Of a stretch of DNA of 64,000 nucleotides, positions 53,102-62,000 are shown one piece after another (the first letter of the stretch is position 1; each line of letters begins with the position of its first letter). Source of the DNA: Phymorhynchus buccinoides (Eukaryota; Mollusca; Gastropoda; Neogastropoda; Raphitomidae); contig CM065687.1 of assembly GCA_017654935.2 (NCBI GenBank), forward strand, positions 14,634,203 to 14,698,202, given 5' to 3'. The position numbers were made by a program, and so were the translations under genes. Below the pieces are notes generated by a model. It did not search any database, had not been told where the DNA came from, and saw only the letters and a list, made by a program, of their open reading frames with translations.

Positions 53102-53317
53102 TATTGGCCACTGCAACGACCACCTTTTGCAAGAGTGAATGCCCTTGGTGGATGCTTGAGTACTTACCAAACAAGGATGTAACTCTCGCCAATAACCCTA
53201 TTTGAGTCCACTGAATGGCTGCCTTTAGCAAGAGTGAATGCCCTTTTGGATACTGACCAGCAAGGGCATAACTCTTGCTGTCGAGTGCGTTAATAACCCT
53301 AGTTGCAGTGGCCAATA
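53102..53317. mobile_element. MITE with 16-bp TIR TATTGGCCACTGCAAC
   Basis: Perfect 16-bp inverted ends at 53102-53117 and 53302-53317; internal direct duplication of gcaagagtgaatgccctt. Confidence 0.8.
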
Positions 53318-53383
53318 TCAATAAACTAAGCAAGAATATTCTCAAACACCCTCATCATAATTATGTCACTCTTATTAGCCTCC

Positions 53384-53766
53384 TTCGTGAGGGGGGGTGG
53401 GGGGGGGGGGGGGGGGGGAGCAGCAGTTTGGTTGTGTCAACAAAAAACTAGCATCATGTTGTTCACCTAAAACAGTATGTAAATAGCACAGACACATAAT
53501 GCAAACACACATTTAAAAAACCCCACCACATACACACACTCTCTCCCTCTCACTTTCTTTCTCCCCTCACACACACATAAAGTATCTCTTACACATAATG
53601 TACACATACCACATACACATACACACACTCTCTCTCTCCTTCTCTCCTCACACACACATAAAGTATCTCTTTCTCTTACACATAATGTACAGACACACAT
53701 ACACACACACTCTCTCTCTCTCTCTGTGTATCTCTTTCTCTCACACATAATGTCTCTCTCTCTCTG

Positions 53767-53804
<38 letters not shown>

Positions 53805-53860
53805 AGTCTCGCTTGTTCGCTCACATTCACCCTCACCCTCACACACACACAACACCAAAT
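53384..53860. repeat. G-run, CA and CT microsatellites
   Basis: G-tract at 53391-53419; (CA)n and (CT)n to 53850. Confidence 0.9.
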
Positions 53861-53864
53861 GATT

Positions 53865-55197
53865 TCAATCCTGACGGAAGCCCCATCATATCCAACAAAT
53901 AGTTCACCCTCACATTCAACCAAGCCACTTTCTTTCCCCTCACGCACGAACACAAACACAACTTAAATTACAAACACCACCACTATCAACCCCCCCCCCC
54001 CCCCCCCCCCCCTTCATGGCAGCCCCATCACATCCAAAAAATGTTCTATTATTACTTTTATGCAAATTGTTAGTTAAGCTGTGTGTGTGTGTGTGTGCGT
54101 GTGTGATATGGGAGAGGCGTGGCTGAGGGTGGAGATTTTGAATAATGTGTGTGGGGAAGGGTGTGTGTGTGTGTGTGGGCGTGTGTGTGTGTACTTCCAA
54201 GTGTTTTATATTGCAATGTAATTTAATTCTTATGATGTACTTATATTATGCATGTCTTATTATTTCTATGTTTATATGTGTGTTTTATGTGCATGCCAGA
54301 CAAAGAATTTCTTTATGTTTCAAAGACAATACATTTTGATTGATTGATTGATTGAAATGGTTGACCCTCACATTCAACCAAACCACTTGCTTTCTCCTCA
54401 ACCCCCAGCCACTCACACTCACTCACTCAACATTCACACACATACATAGAGTCTCTCTCTCTCTATCACTTTCTCGTACTCACACATAGTCACATGCACA
54501 TATACCCCCACACTCCCACAACAACAGTCAAGTAATCTTAATCTTCATGGCAGCCCCATCATGACCAACAAATGGTTGACCCTCACATTCAACCAAGCCA
54601 CCTGCTTTGCCCCCAGCCACACACACACACTCTCTCCCTCTCTCACTTTCTCGTACTCACACACAGTCACACGCACACATATACCCCCTACAACAAAAAG
54701 TCAAATAATCTTAATCCTTATGGCAGCCCCATCATGTCCAACAAATGGTTGACCCTCACATTCAACCAAGCCACCTGCTTTGACCCCAGTCACACACACA
54801 CACACAAACACAATCCTTATGGCAGCCCCATCATGTCCAACAAATGGTTGACCCTCACATTCAACCAAGCCACTCGTACTCACACACAGTCACACGTACA
54901 TATACCCCCACACACCCACAAAAAGTCAACAGTCAGCCCCAGTAATCCTAATCCTCATGGCAGCCCCATCATATCCAGCAAATGGTTTCTCCCTCACATT
55001 CAACCAAGCCACCCACAACAAAAAGCTTTGACCCCTTAGCCCTCCCCATCATGTCCACACACACACACACTCAACAAGCACACTTTGCCCTCAGCCACAC
55101 ACACACACTCTCTCTCTCTCACTTTCTCGTACTCACACACAGTCACACGTACATATACCCCCACACACCCACAACAACAGTCAAGTAATCCTAATCC
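53865..55197 (-). repeat. Tandem copies of the 3' end of the glycohydrolase gene
   Basis: Blocks with cagccccatcatrtccarca and ggttgaccctcacattcaac caagccac, the reverse complement of the last codons (QVAWLNVRVNHLLDMMGLP-stop), recur at about 53881, 54020 (partial), 54357, 54551, 54722, 54824, 54960 and 55205 (real). Spacers are CA/CT microsatellites with cttaatcctcatggcagccc. Several copies have an altered frame. Confidence 0.9.
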
Positions 55198-55486
55198 TCA
55201 TGGCAGCCCCATCATATCCAGCAAATGGTTGACCCTCACATTCAACCAAGCCACCTGCTTTGCCCTCAGCCCCCCCAGCCACAGGGCGGGCAGTCTCTGG
55301 TACCCCGCCAGCAGCCCCCCGATGGCCCCCGCCACGCAGCAGTTTCCGTTGCTGTCCCCGCCCTCCATGGACAGCCGGGTCATCAGCTCTGTGAAAGACC
55401 CCCCCGGGGCCTGACTCAGCGCCAGCACGGCAGCGCCCACCGGCTTGAATGTGTGGCTCATCTCGTTCTTTTCGCGAACGTTCAGT
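55198..55486 (-). CDS. Gene 2 terminal exon, C-terminal catalytic motif and stop
   Basis: Acceptor catgcccag. Reads LNVREKNEMSHTFKPVGAAV then LALSQAPGGSFTELMTRLSM, EGGDSNGNCCVAGAIGGLLA, GYQRLPALWLGGLRAKQVAW and LNVRVNHLLDMMGLP-stop (55200-55198). The last about 20 codons are the segment copied repeatedly into the downstream array. Confidence 0.9.
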
Positions 55487-55985
55487 CTGGGCATGAAGTT
55501 TTATTTAATTTGTTTTTAGAACGTTATACAATCAATCCAATCAATCGACGCAAAAAGAAAAGAAAAAAGATAATCTTTTTTTAATTTTTTCTTGTAAACA
55601 GACAATGCATTCCTACTACATTCCTGACCGGGTTAGTCAGGAATTTATCATTTTAAAAAACCATGAAAGCTTATTAAAGACCCACCAGATCATGTATCAA
55701 AATCACCGGTTTCATGTGTTTTTCCTCTTATAGCTGGTAAGAAATCTTGTTTTTACCAGGTTTGACTCCCATACAAATGCCCCCAAATTCAAACCGAAAC
55801 ATTATTTTAAAGAGCAGCCTCAGTTTTAAGTTGGGGACATTTGTATAAGGGTCACAGCTACCTAGAAAAAAAACCCAAGGGAATTAATCGTGGTGGGTCA
55901 GTGTGTCTTTAAAGACAACAACAAAAATCCTTATCAAGATTGTGTCCACAAAAAAGGTGTAAAAACAACAATAAAAACACTACAG

Positions 55986-56037
<52 letters not shown>

Positions 56038-58950
56038 GTGTGTGTGTGTGTGTGCGTGTGCGTGTGTGCGTGCGCGTGCGTGCGTGTGTGTGTGTGTGCA
56101 TGCATGTGCGCATACGTCATGTGTGTGTCTGCGTGTTGCACAATAGCTCATAGCTCATGGTCATACACACTCACCCTCAATTTCTCCAAAACACAAACGC
56201 ACACTGAGACTCACTGAGAAACATCCTTAATGTGAAGGTACTTGCTGAACTGCTCTCTACAGATGGGGTCAGACAGGAACGCAAGTGCGCGCTGTTTCGC
56301 AGGCTCTATCACGCTTTCCAGCTCCACGCCCTCTTGAGGGCCTCCCTGCCATAAACAGCATCAAGCTCCTGTCATTTTCTTCCCGTGTCTTTGTTGGGCC
56401 TTGTTTCTCCACAGCTGACTTCGGCTCAGCTCTTCACCAAATCTAGATTTTCATACTGATGATTCCCCTGTGGGGATTCCGGGGGGGGGGGTCTTTTGCA
56501 TAAATAGTTCCCCCACCATCTGGAAGTTCTGTGCTTGTAACTTCCTCTAATCTGTCACTCTCTTTGACTCTGCCTTTTCCCTTTGCTTGCTGTCATCTAT
56601 TGTCTTTCTGCCTTACCGGTCCATTCTCCTGCCTTTTTTTTTACGAAACACTTTCAAAAACATTTCCTCCGGCCGAAGTCAGACTTGCTGGGCCTAACTA
56701 TTTCTTAGTTAGGCGCATAATGGCAGCATGACACATCTGCGCTCTTAATTGACAGGAAACTGTCTGAGCGATCGTAGAAGAAGAAGAATACTGATGATGT
56801 TTGAGCATTAAGGTGGCACAATGGTTAAGACGTTCGCCTGCCAAATGTAATGCGTGTACTGCAGCGTGAGTGACCCGGATTCGAATCCCGGCCTCCTCGC
56901 CCTTTCTTTCTAGTTTGACTGGAAAATCGAACTGAATGTCCAGTCCTTCGGATGGGGGCTTAAAGCTAGTCTGATCCGTGGGCTTTACGGCACGAAAAAA
57001 TCCCACGGCAGTTGAAAGTTGGTAAGAGCAGGGAGAAATCCTGCTGCCTGGTATGGCCAAATTGATAGCTAGGTTTTCCAAGTGTGCCCACACACCCTCC
57101 TCACCTTGTGCCCCCCCCCCCCAAAAGGTAGGCGCTGCACTTGCGGCGACGTTCTCTCCAGGGAAGAGCAGCCCGAATTTCACAGAGATAAGTCTCTGTG
57201 ACTAGAATATACCAAATACCAAAAAAATACCAAAAATTTCTTCTTGAAAGTTCAACATTTAATGTTTAACAACAAATCTTCACCTTCATTTACCCCTTAA
57301 CTGCCAAGCCCGTTTCCGGTTCGCGGGGCAACTATTTGCCAAGCCGTTTTAGGTTGGGGAGTGTCACAAAAATGTCTGAATAAAAGTGACCTATACTTTT
57401 CTGAAAGGGAATTGAATATACTATGATTTGAGAACACTTTCACGTGCATTCAAACATACTGCGAAAAGCATATGGATAGAAAAAGGGAAACTCTTAGAAT
57501 AACAAAATTGAACAAAGGGGGAGAACTCTTTCTAATTAACTCCCCTCCACCAAAGTAGCAATGAGTGGATCAGAGCGAAAGAGAGAATGATGCTTTGTTT
57601 GCTTCACTTTGGCTCTGATCCACTCATTGCTAGGTGATTGGTATCGCAATCACCTTTGGTGGAGGGGAGTTAATTAAAAAGAGTTTTCCCCCCTTTGTTC
57701 AATTTCGCCCTTAGCCCCACTATTTCATTCTTAGAATAACCCTGACGGATATTTCCGTGGCAGGGCAGTTTATAGGTTGACGGAAATATCCGTGGCAGGG
57801 CAGTGAAGAGGTCAAAGTGTCTTCAGTGTCACTCTTCATTCTGCGAGTAAAATATTTAGCAGATGAATGACACTTCAACCAGAACTGAACATCAAGTTTT
57901 TGTCACCAACCAACGGTCTTTGCAAACTATGTTGCTCATTACTTGCAACAACAACAAAAAGAAGTGCAATACAGATCATAATATTTTTACATATACAATG
58001 TTGTAATACTAATAAACGTAAACATTGTTTTAGTAACCGAGTTGCTAACCTCTGGAATTTATTAACACCTAACCTAAAAAGAGCACCAACACTAAACACC
58101 TTCACAAATCTCCTTGACAAGGATGAGGAAATTTAGCGAACTACTTTTTGAATACGATGATTGAATTACAATCATAATTTTAAAGGCATGCTTTAAGCAA
58201 ACAAAACAGTGATCAATGAAGGGACATTTATAAGCCGCGAGGCTTAGGCTTGAGCCAGTCCCACACTATACTATACTATACTAGTACATACATCAAGACA
58301 AAAATATCAAGTATCAAATTACCTGCAGTAAAGCTGGATTTGAAATAACCAACAATCTACAATACAATGACAGATGTAACATTACCAGCATCAACTCCAG
58401 ATGTCAAATCATTTGCACAGGTTCTGGGGGCCGTTTCACTACTCGGCAAAAACGGTCTAAGAAACACTCTTCGTTTGCCGATCGTTTGCGTGACGTTTTG
58501 TTCTTGCCAAACACCGAGCAAGCGGCGAACTATCCGGAACTATCACATGACTTGTAGGGGGTTAATACATTTCTTGTTGTTGATTGGTCCATTAAAGTTT
58601 GGTTAAAATAATGCTTATTTTTCAACCAATCAGACAAGAGCGTGTAATATTTTTCTCCGCAAACATTTTCTAAAGCGTTTCTTAGACCCCTTTTGGCGTA
58701 ACAGTTATGCGCGCGGCGGCCGTCGTCTAGAGAAACTCGACCCTGATGCATGATGAAAAACAATTTACCTGCAGTAACAAAGCCACCAGCAGGGACACGA
58801 ACACACAGGAGGCCACGCATCGAGGGTCAGCGTGGGTGGCGCGGCAGATTCGCACAGAGTTCGCCTCAACCTCGTCTAAATCGTGGAAACTGGGAATGCC
58901 TGGCAGATCATACAGTAGAACCTCCCTTATAAGACTTTTAGTTTCATTCC

Positions 58951-59007
<57 letters not shown>

Positions 59008-62000
59008 CCAGACGAAGGAGTTATGCTCAGAAACGTCGGTTTTGTTTTTATTTTTGTTGTTGTTTAGTGTTTTGGATTTCCCCAACCCACCACTTTATTT
59101 TTACATTTTCCTGAGACTTTGCGAAATCTTGCAGTTATTTATTTATTATTTGTTATTTATTATTTACTATTTTTTATTCCCTTATAAGACCTTCAAAAAT
59201 CATCAAAAATGATGTCTTATAAGGGAGGGGTTTTAATCCTTACAAACAAGGCTCCCAATCGTTCCGCAAACTAAGGGGTCCCAGGGACTCCTTCATTTGC
59301 AGCATAGAGGGTCCTAGAGGCTGGATAGAGGGTCCCAGTGGCATTGCAAATGCTAAAAAGAATTTTTCTAGTGCATCCCTGGGACCCCCTGCACATTCTT
59401 TTAGTGGGTCCTTTAGAATGTTAGTACTTCATAGACCCCCAAATGGGGGTCCCTGGGAACCCTGACAAAGAAGGGCAATGTCTCAGAGAAGTAGGTCTTA
59501 TATGGGAGGGAGTCTTATAATGGGAGGTCTTATAACGGAGGTTCCACTGCAATAACGACGACCATGACAAATAAACATCTGCTGAGGAATCGTAGAAACA
59601 TAATATATACCCCGTAGTAAATGTTGATGGACGTAATAGCTTCTTCTTCGATCGCTCAAACAGTTTCCTGTCAATTATGAGCGCAGGTGCGTCATGCTGC
59701 CGTTATGCGCCTAACTAAGAAATAGTAAGGCCCAGCAAGTCAGACTTTGACTGGAGGATATCTTTTGAAAGTGTTTTGGGGAAAAAAGGCAGGAGAATGG
59801 ACCGGTAAGGCAGAAATATAGTACACAGTAAGCAAAGGGAAAAGGCAGAGTCAAAGAATGACAGATGAGAGGAAGTTACAAGAACGAACTTCCAGAAGGT
59901 GGGGGAACTATTTATACAAAAGACCCCCCGGTATCCCGACAATGGGGGAGGACGTAATAGCTTTCCTGGCCCAATCCTTGCCACTTATCTACCGTTTTTT
60001 AATTTTTTACTGTAAGGCGATACTTTCCCCCCAGTCTGAGACCCCTGCGACTAATAAAGTAGTCAGAAGATATCATTTTTTAAATCTGAATTTTGTGTAA
60101 TTTTTTTGAGGTGCGCCTTATAGTCCGAAAAATACGGTAGCTATCGAGAAGGCTTTCTTGACCACAGGAAAACTAACCGTGCGTGTTAGCCTACTGGGCA
60201 TGCTCAGAGACCTGCCTTAACCTTTCAACATCATGCTAGTTTGCATTGAACTCGAGATGCATCTTCTTCTTTTTTTCTTTGCCGTGCATGGCCACACAAT
60301 CAACACGTTGATTAGTTTGCCATCAAAGAACAAAAATCGACCTTGTGCAACATGAGTTCTTTTTTTGTGGCGTTGGCTAATCTTCTTCTTCTGCGTTCCC
60401 AGGCCATAAGGCCACAATGGGTACGTATGTGTCCATCTTCCAGTTTGTACTGGTCTCCTCGCTGCATTCAGCCGACATATTCCAATTTCGGAGGAGCTCA
60501 AAGGAGAAAACTATAATGAAGAATTGTTTTGGGAAAAAAGGCAGGAAAATGGGCCAAAAGTCAGAAAGATAGATCAGATGATACAAAGCAAGGGAAAAGG
60601 CAGAGTCAAAGAGAGGGACAGATTAAAGGAAGTTACAAGCACAGAACTTCCAGAAGGTGGGGGAACTATTTGTACGTAAGACCCCCCCCCCCTCCGGTAT
60701 TCCCATGGGGAGGGGGGGTTCTGTACAACTACAAATTTCTTCATCAAGCAGAGAAACACGTACATTATTACCAACCTAAACAACGACATGTATCCGTTAA
60801 CACCACCACCACCACCACCACCACCACCACCAATACACCCTTCCGCTTCTTCCACCCGTCGCCACCAACCACCCCCACCCCACCCCCAACACACCATCTT
60901 TCCCATCACAAATCAACTTTTCACAAAAATAAAATGATTCATTCATCCAACCTGTCTTTTGCTTACAGCCACATCACCTCAAAAAAAGTCTTTCTAAAGA
61001 CAGAAAATTTAGGTCTTTTTTTTTACTTTGCTTCTTTTCCCCATCTTCACCTGTTTGCGTTAATGTGTAGCGTTGTGATGTGTTATTTTTTTAGTTCAGT
61101 TAGGCTGTGTACACACATAAGCGGATATTCCATGCGGAAACCTGTGCGCAATCCATAAAAAAGTGAAACGAAGAAGAGAAAAGATTTAGTGCATGTGTTC
61201 GAATTTCCCCTATATGCGTAAACGTTTATCCTTCTTTCTTCCACTTATTTAGGGTTTTCCGTATGGAACTTACGCGTCTAATGTGAACCCAGTCTTATAC
61301 AAAAATTAAAAGAACATTCATTCATTTAGATAAGGAAACATTTTTGTTATTATACAAATCATTGGTACGTTCACATTTAGAGTATGGTAATATCATCTGG
61401 TACCCGTGTCTAAAACGTCAATCAGCTTCTATTGAAAGGGTACAGAGGAGAGCAACCAAAATGGTTAAAAGTTGTACAGATTTCAATTACCAAGATAGAT
61501 TAAAATTCTTAAACCTTCATTCATTAAAAGGAAGACGTGTTAGGGGAGACCTTATACAGATGCACAACATTTTTAGCAACTTAGATGACATTAGCATTGA
61601 TTCTCTTTTTACACTGTCTATTTATAACAGCACTAGAAATCAAGAGGGAAAATTACATAATAAAATTGCATAATATATTATACAGCATTGCTATACTAAC
61701 AAGTGTAAACATTGTTTTAATAACCGAGTTGCTAACCTCTGGAATTTACTAACACCTAACCTAAAAAGAGCTAAATACCTTCAAAAATCTCCTTGACAAA
61801 TGTTAGTCAACTATTGTTTGAACATGATGATTGAATTACAATCATAATTTTAAAAGGCATGCTTTAAGCAAACAAAACAGTGTTGATGAAGGGACGTTTA
61901 TAAGCCGCGAGGCTCAGGCTTGAGCCAGTCCCACACTATACTATGCTATACTATACTAAAAACAAACTTACCCAAAACGCAGGCGCGGATCACAGCCCCG

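Noticed and set aside
53079..53345. 88-codon frame with a signal-peptide-like start
   Set aside because: It spans a MITE with perfect 16-bp TIRs; the hydrophobic start is outside any homologous gene.
54572..55039. 155-codon plus-strand Thr/His/Pro-rich frame
   Set aside because: Antisense of the duplicated gene 2 tail and CA/CT spacers.
55225..55584. Plus-strand 119-codon frame
   Set aside because: Antisense of the conserved glycohydrolase exon.
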